A DNA stretch of 64,000 bases from Cavenderia fasciculata (taxonomy: Eukaryota; Evosea; Eumycetozoa; Acytosteliales; Cavenderiaceae). Each line of letters starts with the position of its first letter. Positions within the stretch are counted from its first letter, which is position 1. Location of the stretch: the NCBI RefSeq assembly GCF_000203815.1, contig NW_004457736.1, positions 558,001-622,000 on the forward strand, written 5' to 3'. The notes below the pieces were generated by a model. The model ran no database searches and was not told the DNA's origin. It saw only the letters and a program-made list of their open reading frames with translations. Positions 50,702-58,394 of this stretch are shown piece after piece. The translations under genes and the position numbers were made by a program.

Positions 50702-51595
50702 ATGTCAAAAGGAAGAGGAGGGCAACAGGGAGCAGATGGTCCTACATTGAAAGACTACCTCGCTAGACCAAGAATGACGATGGACGAGTTTAAAAAGACG
50801 GTTGCAGAAAAGGAAGGAAAGCTAAACTCTTTGGACAAATGGGAAGAGATGTCAACGGATGAATACAGACTACAACTGGAAAAGGATAGAAAGAGAATCA
50901 AAAAGGAGAGAGAAAGAGACAAGAAACGAAAGAGTAGAAAGGATAGTGACGACTCTGACGACGATAAGAAGAAGAAGAAAAAGAAAGATGGAAAGAAGAA
51001 GGCAAATGGTCCTATTAGACTGTCTGACTTTATGAAAGATGATGAATCAAGTGACGATAGTTCATCATCCGAAGACGATGATAGAAAATATAAACGTAAA
51101 AGAGATAAAAGTAGAAGTAGAAGTAGAAGTAGAAGCAGGGACAGAGATAGAGATAGAAAATCAAGAGATAGAAGCAGAAGTAGAAGTAGAGATAGAGATA
51201 GAAAATCAAGAGATAGAGACAGAAGTAGAAGTAGAAGTAAAGAAAGAAAATCATATGATAGAGGATCATCTTCTTTGGATGATGAAAGAAAATACAAGGA
51301 AAGGGATAGTCGTGACAAAAAGTCAAGATCTCCTAGTCCTAAACGCAACAGTCGTAGTCGTAGTCGTAGTCGTAGCCGCAGTCACAGTCGTAGTAGAGAC
51401 AACAATAGAAAGTATAGAGATGATAGCCGAGAAAGAGATAGAAAACATAAAGATAGAAAATACAAGTCTGACAGCCGCAGCGATAGAAAGTCAAGAACTC
51501 CAAGTCCCAAACGCAGGGACAGTGTAGATAGTAGATCAAAGGAGGATCGTCATCGTGGCAGTCGATCAAGTCCAAGTCGAGCAGATGAAAAGTAA
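50702..51595 (+). CDS. RS-rich nuclear protein, probable splicing-related factor
   Basis: A single-exon 297-residue protein. A short ordered-looking N-terminus (LKDYLARPRMTMDEFKKTVA, then EKEGKLNSLDKWEEMSTDEY) precedes a Lys/Arg/Glu helix. A second short motif (ANGPIRLSDFMKDDESSDDS) follows. From about residue 130 to the end it is an Arg-Ser domain with many RSRS and DRDRKSR repeats and SPSPKR/TPSPKR sites suited to SR- or CDK-type kinases. RS domains mediate splicing-factor contacts and nuclear-speckle localisation. There is no RRM or zinc finger, so direct RNA binding is not evident. I do not assign a specific family member. Confidence 0.78.
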   Translation: MSKGRGGQQGADGPTLKDYLARPRMTMDEFKKTVAEKEGKLNSLDKWEEMSTDEYRLQLEKDRKRIKKERERDKKRKSRKDSDDSDDDKKKKKKKDGKKKANGPIRLSDFMKDDESSDDSSSSEDDDRKYKRKRDKSRSRSRSRSRDRDRDRKSRDRSRSRSRDRDRKSRDRDRSRSRSKERKSYDRGSSSLDDERKYKERDSRDKKSRSPSPKRNSRSRSRSRSRSHSRSRDNNRKYRDDSRERDRKHKDRKYKSDSRSDRKSRTPSPKRRDSVDSRSKEDRHRGSRSSPSRADEK

Positions 51596-52589
51596 TTTAA
51601 ATCATGGGTGATACATGTGGAACACAAACAAATCGAGTTCAAGTGCTGGTCGTTTTGTTCATTATTGTTGGTCATACATTCATTAATCATTCAAATGTAA
51701 TAAACGTAATTGTCAAATTAATAATAACAATATTATTATTATTATTTATTATTTATTTGTAATTTTATAAAAAATGAATCTTTTTGGTTGATCAGGCAAC
51801 TCACACCAAGTCTTGTTATTATTATAATTATGTGTTGTTCAAACAAATAGAGTTATAGATGTAAATATAGCGAGAAGACAAACAAACAAACATAGTGCTA
51901 TCAAAGGTAAATAATAGATGATATGATGATAACTCAACTTGAAAGACGACGGATAAAAATGCTTGATTCAATCAATAATATTAACAACCCAAACTATTTT
52001 TAGAGCCAAGGAATATTGATATTGGGAATTTAAAAGACAGTTTTAATCTAAACACACAATGTTTCTGTGTATATGTGTAGGTAGTGTCTCAAATTGTAAC
52101 ATCAACACCCCCACGAATCTATCTCTAAAGAGATCTGTGTTAAACCCATTCCGTGATGGTTAATGTGGGTAGCCACCCTAACCCTTTTGGTTTTACTATA
52201 CAATCTCCATTCATTCATCCTCATATCTCCTTATTTCGGTTCGGAACAAGTATGACGATCCATCCTTTCATCCATCATCCCTTTGCATATTAATATAAAG
52301 GAATGGAAACAACTCTTTGAGGTTGAAAAGAGACAAGGAAGAGTCCATAATTCGAATATTGATAAGAACACTCTATTAAATGAAAATGGATTGGATTGGA
52401 TTGGATGGATGGATGGATGTATGAATGAATGAACCCATTTACTGGATTGGATTAGGATTGGGATAATTATCCCAGGTTTGGATTGGAAAAATGGTAATTG
52501 GAAAACTTATAAATACTTAATCAAACAACTTATATTAATATCAATATTTATTTTTATATAGTTATAAATATATTTAAATAATAGTAATA
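51596..52589. other. intergenic region
   Basis: About 1 kb without a recognised gene. A less AT-rich patch lies at about 52,085-52,260, and GGATT/GGAT repeats occur at about 52,387-52,420. The final 100 bases form the chitinase promoter with a TATA box at 52508. Confidence 0.5.
52508..52515 (+). promoter_or_regulatory. TATA box of chitinase gene 1
   Basis: TATAAATA 82 bases before the ATG at 52590. The same eight bases occur at a similar distance before the other two chitinase genes. Confidence 0.65.
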
Positions 52590-53984
52590 ATGAAATTATC
52601 AATTACCAGATTACTGGTTATCATTTTAATATTATCAATTTCATTGGTTTCAATGATTGAAGCTCAATCTTGTAAATATGTCACTTGGCAGAGAGGTGTG
52701 AATTACCCACTTGGTCAAATCGTTAAATACAATAGTAGTTATTATAAGGTGGTGAATGTCGGTGCCAATGGAAGTGATGCTACCGATCCAACTGTCAGTA
52801 CTTGGTATTGGAGTCAAGTTAGCTGTACTTCATCGTCATCATCGGGATCGTCAACCACAACGACATCAGGTTCATCATCTTCATCGGGATCGTCGTGCAA
52901 GTATGTTAATTGGCAAAGTGGAGTTAATTACTCACTCGGACAAATTGTAAAGTACGGTGGTAATGGAAAATACTACAAGTTGGTCAATGTTGGTGGCAAT
53001 GGAAGTGACGGTACTGATCCAACTGTTAGCACTTGGTATTGGAGTCAAGTTAGTTGCTCATCAACTGCTTCATCTACCTCTTCTTCTGGATCATCATCCG
53101 GATCGTCTACTACGGGATCACCTAGTACATCGTCAACTTCCTCTTCATGTAATTATGTTAATTGGCAGAGTGGAGTCAATTACTCACTTGGACAAATTGT
53201 AAAGTTTAATGGAAACTATTACAAATTGGTCAATGTCGGTGCCAATGGAAGTGATGGTACTGATCCATCGATTAGTACTTGGTACTGGAGTGCTGTCACC
53301 TGCTCATCAACTGCTTCATCCACCTCTTCCCCGGGAACATCGTCTGGATCCGGATCGTCTACTACAGGATCACCTTCAACTGGAAGATTCCCGGTTTCTG
53401 AATCACAATTCAATAGTATGTTCCCAAACCGTAACTCATTCTACACGTACGCAGGACTGGTCCAAGCTATGGATCACTACGCTGCCTTTTCAAGTGAGGG
53501 TGGTAGTACTACTGCCAAGAGAGAAGCAGCTGCATTCTTGGCAAATATCAAGCATGAGACAGGATCATTGGTATATATTCGTGAAATCAATCAAGCCAAT
53601 TGGAACTCGTATTGTTCACCATCCGGATCATGTGGTGGAAAACAGTATTATGGAAGAGGTCCAATTCAACTCTCTTGGAACTACAACTATGCTGCTGCAG
53701 GTAGTGCTTTGGGTTACGATCTACTCAACAACCCAGACTTGGTTGCCACCAACGCCAAGATTAGTTGGGCCACTGCCCTCTGGTTCTGGATGACTTCTAC
53801 CGGTGCCGGTGACCGTACTTGCCATGCCTCTATTGTCGCTGGGTCATTCTCTGGTACCATCAGAACCATCAACGGTGCCTTGGAATGCAACAAAAATAGT
53901 GCAACCATGAGAAGTAGGGTGCAATATTATCAAGAATTCTGTCAACTATTAGGTGTAGCCCCTGGTAATGATTTGACCTGTTAA
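52590..53984 (+). CDS. secreted GH19 chitinase with three N-terminal chitin-binding modules
   Basis: A single-exon 464-residue protein. The signal peptide (ITRLLVIILILSISLVSMIE, then AQS) is followed by three copies of an about 50-residue CBM5/12-like module (YVTWQRGVNYPLGQIVKYNS then YYKVVNVGANGSDATDPTVS, ending TWYWSQVSC). They are separated by Ser/Thr/Gly linkers. A GH19 catalytic domain starts near residue 265: FNSMFPNRNSFYTYAGLVQA, FLANIKHETGSLVYIREIN with both catalytic Glu, QYYGRGPIQLSWNYNYAAAG, and LLNNPDLVATNAKISWATAL. The domain closely resembles actinobacterial ChiC-type chitinases, which also pair a CBM5/12 module with GH19. It would hydrolyse chitin outside the cell or in food vacuoles. 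It heads a cluster with two single-domain paralogues. Confidence 0.93.
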   Translation: MKLSITRLLVIILILSISLVSMIEAQSCKYVTWQRGVNYPLGQIVKYNSSYYKVVNVGANGSDATDPTVSTWYWSQVSCTSSSSSGSSTTTTSGSSSSSGSSCKYVNWQSGVNYSLGQIVKYGGNGKYYKLVNVGGNGSDGTDPTVSTWYWSQVSCSSTASSTSSSGSSSGSSTTGSPSTSSTSSSCNYVNWQSGVNYSLGQIVKFNGNYYKLVNVGANGSDGTDPSISTWYWSAVTCSSTASSTSSPGTSSGSGSSTTGSPSTGRFPVSESQFNSMFPNRNSFYTYAGLVQAMDHYAAFSSEGGSTTAKREAAAFLANIKHETGSLVYIREINQANWNSYCSPSGSCGGKQYYGRGPIQLSWNYNYAAAGSALGYDLLNNPDLVATNAKISWATALWFWMTSTGAGDRTCHASIVAGSFSGTIRTINGALECNKNSATMRSRVQYYQEFCQLLGVAPGNDLTC

Positions 53985-54014
53985 CAAACAGTCCGGTCCA
54001 ACCTATACAACCAT

Positions 54015-54064
54015 AATTCTGTCAACTATTAGGTGTTGCGATTGGCAATGATTTGACTTGTTAA
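54015..54064. repeat. duplicated tail of the chitinase gene
   Basis: A 50-base copy of the last 50 bases of chitinase gene 1 (53935-53984), including the stop codon, with about six mismatches. It starts 80 bases after the original. It reads as the final residues FCQLLGV..GNDLTC plus stop without any upstream gene. It is probably the remnant of a deleted tandem copy or of unequal crossing over. Confidence 0.85.
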
Positions 54065-54362
54065 TAATGTATAATAAACTAAATTAATAAATAAATAGGA
54101 TTAATAATCCCAATTACAAGACAAAAACAAAAATCGAACTTGGGGCCAAAAATAGTAAAGTGGGTGGTGGAGTCCCCCAATAACAATCTGATTGAAACAG
54201 CCAACAAAGTTCATCGCTAACCCCACATATTTAATAATAATTAATGCGTATTCATTAAAGTATACTTGTTTAAAAGGTAGAATATGATGATGATGATGAT
54301 TATTATTATTTTCAAACAATCATAGAGAGAGAGAGAATAATTATTATTAACAATTATTAAAT

Positions 54363-55077
54363 ATGGAAAGTATTATAGATTATAAATTTGAAATCAAAGC
54401 AGCTGAAAGAAAAGATGTACCTTTAATATATAATCTGGTAATGGAATTGGCAAGACATGAACAATTATCAGATCATGTATGTATATTCTAATAATAATGA
54501 TAATCAAATAACCATATCTATATTTCTTGCTAAATCACAATTGTGACATATTCTAACTAACTCCTACCTTTTTCTTACATAGGTCAAAGGGACAGCCAAA
54601 GATATAGAGAGATTTGCATTTGGTGAAGAAAAGATAGCACACATTTATTGTGGATGGGTAACACCAATATGTCCATCTTCATCATCATTATCATCATTGT
54701 CATCGTCGTCATTATCTCATCTAGAACCAAAAATGATATCCTATACCATACATTATTTAAATTATAGTACATTTTTTCTACGGCCTGGAATCTATCTTGA
54801 AGACATTTACGTACAGAATGAGTATCGGGGAAAAGGGTATGGTAAACAACTTATCATGCATCTCTGTAAAATAGCAAAGGATAGAGGATACAGTCTCGTC
54901 GAATGGCAGGTACTCCAGTCACTTTCATCATCCATCAAATTTTATGAATCTTTAGGTGCCCGTCCACTCACCCATCCATGGATTCAATTTAGACTAACAG
55001 ATGATGGTTTAATAAAATGTGCAATTGAATTTGATGATACTAATAGTAGTAGCAGCAATAAAAAAATAATTAAATAA
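54363..55077 (+). CDS. GNAT N-acetyltransferase, SAT1-like (polyamine/thialysine type)
   Basis: Two exons, 54363-54476 and 54583-55077, with a GTATGT...ATAG intron and correct phase, give 202 residues. The N-terminus (FEIKAAERKDVPLIYNLVME, then LARHEQLSD) and the core match the SAT1/SAT2 family: YTIHYLNYSTFFLRPGIYLE, DIYVQNEYRGKGYGKQLIMH with the acetyl-CoA loop R-G-K-G-Y-G-K, and WQVLQSLSSSIKFYESLGAR. SAT enzymes acetylate spermidine/spermine or thialysine from acetyl-CoA in the cytosol. A Ser run (about residues 65-80, inside the first sheet region) and a Ser/Asn tail are dictyostelid-type insertions. SAT1 usually has Trp-Asn-x-x-x-x-x-Phe-Tyr; here the Asn is replaced by a Val-Leu-Gln segment, so substrate preference is uncertain. 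It lies between chitinase genes 1 and 2. Confidence 0.87.
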
Positions 55078-55177
55078 ATTGTGAAAATAGAAACAAAGAA
55101 TGGATACCCCCACCCAAGTCATAATTTTCATTATTTATTTGTTCACTTCAACGAATCATATACATACATGTAAAAGT

Positions 55178-55430
55178 ATTAAAAGATCAAATCTTTAAGA
55201 TGATGAACGAAAATAACAATTCAATTGAATGATCTCTTCTTTTATCTGTATTATAATGTATGCAAATTAGAAATAGAAATTTCTAGATTCTTAATTGCGC
55301 AATAAATATATACTATACACTGACACTTTCATTCAAATAGGCATCACTAATGCATTGGTTATAACCGAGAGAAAAGAGAGAACTTACTCTTTCTGATTAA
55401 TACTAAATATGGTCGAATGAAATCCAAACT
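55178..55430. repeat. upstream segment shared between chitinase genes 2 and 3
   Basis: Parts of this region recur before chitinase gene 3. 55,178-55,210 resembles 56,888-56,983. 55,280-55,390 (Gln-type GCGCAATAAA, then GGCATCACTAATGCATTGGT) resembles 57,095-57,165. 55,385-55,430 (ACTCTTTCTGATTAATACTA, then AAATATGG) resembles 56,693-56,738. The promoter region was therefore duplicated along with the coding region, then rearranged. Confidence 0.65.
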
Positions 55431-55591
55431 TATAATAATAATAATAATAACGATAATAATATATATATATATGGTTTAACCTTTTAAATTGGGGCAACGT
55501 ATCACAAACAAGATAGTATCGGAAAGAAAGGTATACCTAAACAAAAAGTACATGTATGTTCAAATGCAGGTAAAGCCATGCAACAAACACC

Positions 55592-55599
55592 TATAAATA
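55592..55599 (+). promoter_or_regulatory. TATA box of chitinase gene 2
   Basis: TATAAATA 84 bases before the ATG at 55676. The segment just upstream shares CAAACAAGA and GGTATAC blocks with the promoter of chitinase gene 3. Confidence 0.65.
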
Positions 55600-55675
55600 C
55601 TGACCAAACAAGAGTAGTTGTCAATCATAATCAACAACCACAACAACAACAAATTATTATTCTACAACAACAATA

Positions 55676-56350
55676 ATGAAACTATCAACAACAACTATTA
55701 TTGGACTATTTGTCTTTACTTTTGCTTTACTTTCAATTGCAGAAGCAAAGTTTATTATTTCTGAAAGGGAATTTAATAGCATGTTCCCAAACCGTAACAA
55801 ATTTTACACTTACAAGGGTTTGGTTGAATCACTCAATTCCTATCCTGCATTTGCCAATGAAGGAGGTATTACTGGAGAAAAGAGAGAAATGGCAGCTCTC
55901 CTGGCTCACGTCGACCATGAAACTGGTGGATTAAAGTATATTCGTGAAATCAATCAAGCCAACTGGAACTCTTATTGTTCACCAGCCGGATCATGTGGTG
56001 GAAAGCAATACTATGGTCGTGGACCACTACAAATCTCTTGGAATTACAATTATGCTGCTGCTGGAAAGGCTCTCAAGTATGACCTACTCAACAACCCAGA
56101 CTTGGTTGCTACCAATGCCAAGATTAGTTGGTCTACTGCTATCTGGTTCTGGATGACTTCTACCGGTGCCGGTGACCGTACTTGTCACAGATCAATCGTC
56201 GCTGGATCATTCTCTGGTACCATCAAAACCATCAACGGTGCTTTAGAATGTAAAGGTAAAAACACCGATCAAATGAATTCGCGTATCAATGCTTACAAAA
56301 AGTTTTGTGGTATCGTTGGTGTCAATCCTGGTAATGATTTGGCTTGCTAA
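55676..56350 (+). CDS. secreted GH19 chitinase, single domain
   Basis: An intact 224-residue protein. Signal peptide MKLSTTTIIGLFVFTFALLS, then IAEAK. The rest is a complete GH19 domain without chitin-binding modules: FNSMFPNRNKFYTYKGLVES, LLAHVDHETGGLKYIREIN (both catalytic Glu kept), QYYGRGPLQISWNYNYAAAG, LLNNPDLVATNAKISWSTAI, FSGTIKTINGALECKGKN, ending NPGNDLAC. It is about 70-75% identical by eye to the catalytic domain of gene 1 and closer still to gene 3. It probably acts as a secreted chitinase against fungal or insect chitin in food, or on dictyostelid wall material; which is not shown. Confidence 0.93.
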   Translation: MKLSTTTIIGLFVFTFALLSIAEAKFIISEREFNSMFPNRNKFYTYKGLVESLNSYPAFANEGGITGEKREMAALLAHVDHETGGLKYIREINQANWNSYCSPAGSCGGKQYYGRGPLQISWNYNYAAAGKALKYDLLNNPDLVATNAKISWSTAIWFWMTSTGAGDRTCHRSIVAGSFSGTIKTINGALECKGKNTDQMNSRINAYKKFCGIVGVNPGNDLAC

Positions 56351-56373
56351 TTTAATTAATTAATAATAAATAA

Positions 56374-56592
56374 TCACAGACATCTGTTTGCAATAATAAT
56401 ATTATTAATATAAAAACTTTTATTCAAACAATGAACTTCTAAAAGTACTTGACACATCACCTTGCATTGAAGTACAAGATGGTCTTCATGATCTCCAATT
56501 GATATCTCTCTTCTCAATATTATCTCAACAGTATCATTACAGTTGGATATTTCTTGCTTGATATATTCCTTAAGAGATTCTAAGGGGTCCAT
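56374..56592 (-). CDS. small unknown protein between chitinase genes
   Basis: A 72-codon minus-strand frame starting MDPLESLKEYIKQEISNCND and continuing TVEIILRREISIGDHEDHLV. The first two-thirds have normal coding composition; the last 20 residues (Ile/Asn-rich) run into AT-rich DNA and may be past a splice site or the real end. No domain is recognised. It ends 23 bases from the stop of chitinase gene 2 on the other strand. Confidence 0.35.
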   Translation of the reverse strand: MDPLESLKEYIKQEISNCNDTVEIILRREISIGDHEDHLVLQCKVMCQVLLEVHCLNKSFYINNIIIANRCL

Positions 56593-57291
56593 AATAGTAA
56601 ATAAATAATTGTATTTGTTTTCTCTCAGAGCTACCAATATTTATTCACTTTTTTGAAAGAAATGGAAAGTGGTATTTATAAAAACCAGAACGTACTCTTT
56701 CTGATTAATAATAAATATGGGTGAATGAAACCCAACTTTTGTTCCAATAATAATAATCATACCAATAACGATAATGATAATACATATATATTAAATAAAA
56801 TTAACAAAACAATCTGTACTATGATTATTTTTTGTTTTTGTTTTGTTGGTATTATGTAATAGTAGAGCACACGAATCAAATGTATTAAAAGATTAAATTC
56901 GATAACATACCATTATTTATTTATATTTATATGCATGCATGCATGGATGGATGGATGGATGGATCGATGGTGAACGAAAAGAATAACATATTGTACTTCT
57001 TTGGTGCAAAGATATACCATCTTTTCTTATTAATAATAATATATGTATGTAAATAATAATACTAATAATAATCTTCTGTTCGAACTTTAGATTCTAAATT
57101 ACGCAACTCTAAACATCGTTTCAATAGGGATCACTACATTGGCTATAACCAATGCGCGAGAGGGATACAAAGTACTTGGGTTGCTTTTGCCAATTAATTA
57201 ATAATAATAATTATAATAGTGTTATTTGATGATGCTACAATGTATCTCAATCGAAACAAGACACTAGTATCGCAAACAAGAATGGTATACA

Positions 57292-57299
57292 TATAAATA
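57292..57299 (+). promoter_or_regulatory. TATA box of chitinase gene 3
   Basis: TATAAATA 103 bases before the ATG at 57395, next to ATGGTATACA, a block also present near the TATA box of gene 2. Confidence 0.55.
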
Positions 57300-57394
57300 T
57301 TCAAAGGTTGGAATAACAAACAACTATTTAAATCGAGTCGTTATAGGTTTTTAATATTTATATTCACCAACATTCAACAAACTATTATTAAATA

Positions 57395-58059
57395 ATGAAA
57401 CTATCAGCAACAACTATTATTGGACTATTTGTCTTTACTTTTGCTTTACTTTCAATTTCAGAAGCAAAGTTTATAATTTCTGAAAGGAATTTAATAGCAT
57501 GTTCCCAAACCGTAACAGTTTTTATACTTACAAAGGTTTGGTTGAATCACTCAATTCCTATCCTGCATTTGCCAATGAAGGAGGTAGTAATGTTGAAAAG
57601 ATGGAAATGGCTGCTCTCTTGGCTCATGTCGACCACGATACCAATGGATTAAAGATAGTTCGTGAAAGTAACAAGGATAATTACAATTTGTATTGTGATC
57701 CAGCTGGATCGTGTGGTTCAAAGCAATATTATGGTAGAGGCCCATTACAACTCTCTTGGAATTACAACTATGCAGATGCTGGAAAGGCTCTCAAGTATGA
57801 CCTACTCAACAACCCAGACTTGGTTGCTACCGATGCCAAGATTAGTTGGTCTACAGCCCTATGGTTCTGGATGGCCTCTGGAGACAAGCCATGCCATAAA
57901 TCAATTGTTATTGGATCATTCTCTGGTACCATCAGAACTATCAGTGGTGGCATTGAATGTGATGGCCGCAACTCTGAAGAAATGCATATGCGTATCAACT
58001 CATACAAAAAGTTTTGTGGTATCGTTGGTGTCAATCCTGGAAATGATCTGTCTTGTTAA
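57395..58059 (+). pseudogene. GH19 chitinase paralogue with frameshift and altered catalytic Glu
   Basis: Starts like gene 2 (MKLSATTIIGLFVFTFALLS, then ISEAKFIISER). At 57486-57487 there is GG where gene 2 has GGG, which shifts the frame. The rest of the domain is complete in the next frame to 58059 (FPNRNSFYTYKGLVESLNSY, QYYGRGPLQLSWNYNYADAG, NPGNDLSC). The first catalytic Glu motif, HETG in genes 1 and 2, reads HDTN here, so the general acid is Asp and the following Gly is changed. The second Glu (VRES) is kept. The loop corresponding to TSTGAGDRTCH is shortened to SGDKPCH. The one-base loss could be a sequencing error, but the Glu-to-Asp change is independent and suggests weak or no chitinase activity. 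Confidence 0.75.
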
Positions 58060-58394
58060 ATGACAGTCCCAACAGTCCATTTATATTCTACCTCCCCCCC
58101 CAACTATACTATAGTATAAACAAACGAAAATAAAACCGAATGTATTAACATTTGATAATTTGCTGAGACAACCATTCAAAAAAACCCAATTAAATCTTTG
58201 AATTTGGTTCAAACCAATAAAAAAACATCGAATGAGTGCGATGCAGGAACTCATCAAGATAGAAGAAGCAGCCCTTAAGAATATCGGTTGAGTCACCTAT
58301 TTATTTATAAACTGCTGCTGAACTGAGACTTTATTTAACTACAAACTATAATTCATACATATATATATATATATATAAATAATTAATTTAAAAA
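58060..58394. other. intergenic region
   Basis: 335 bases between chitinase gene 3 and the VIT/vWA gene, with a TATATATA tract just before the next ATG. A minus-strand frame at 58081-58296 is not supported. Confidence 0.5.

Noticed and set aside
50755-51575. Leu/Ser-rich and Tyr/Phe-rich frames opposite the RS-rich gene
   Set aside because: They are mirror translations of AGA/AGT repeats encoding the RS domain.
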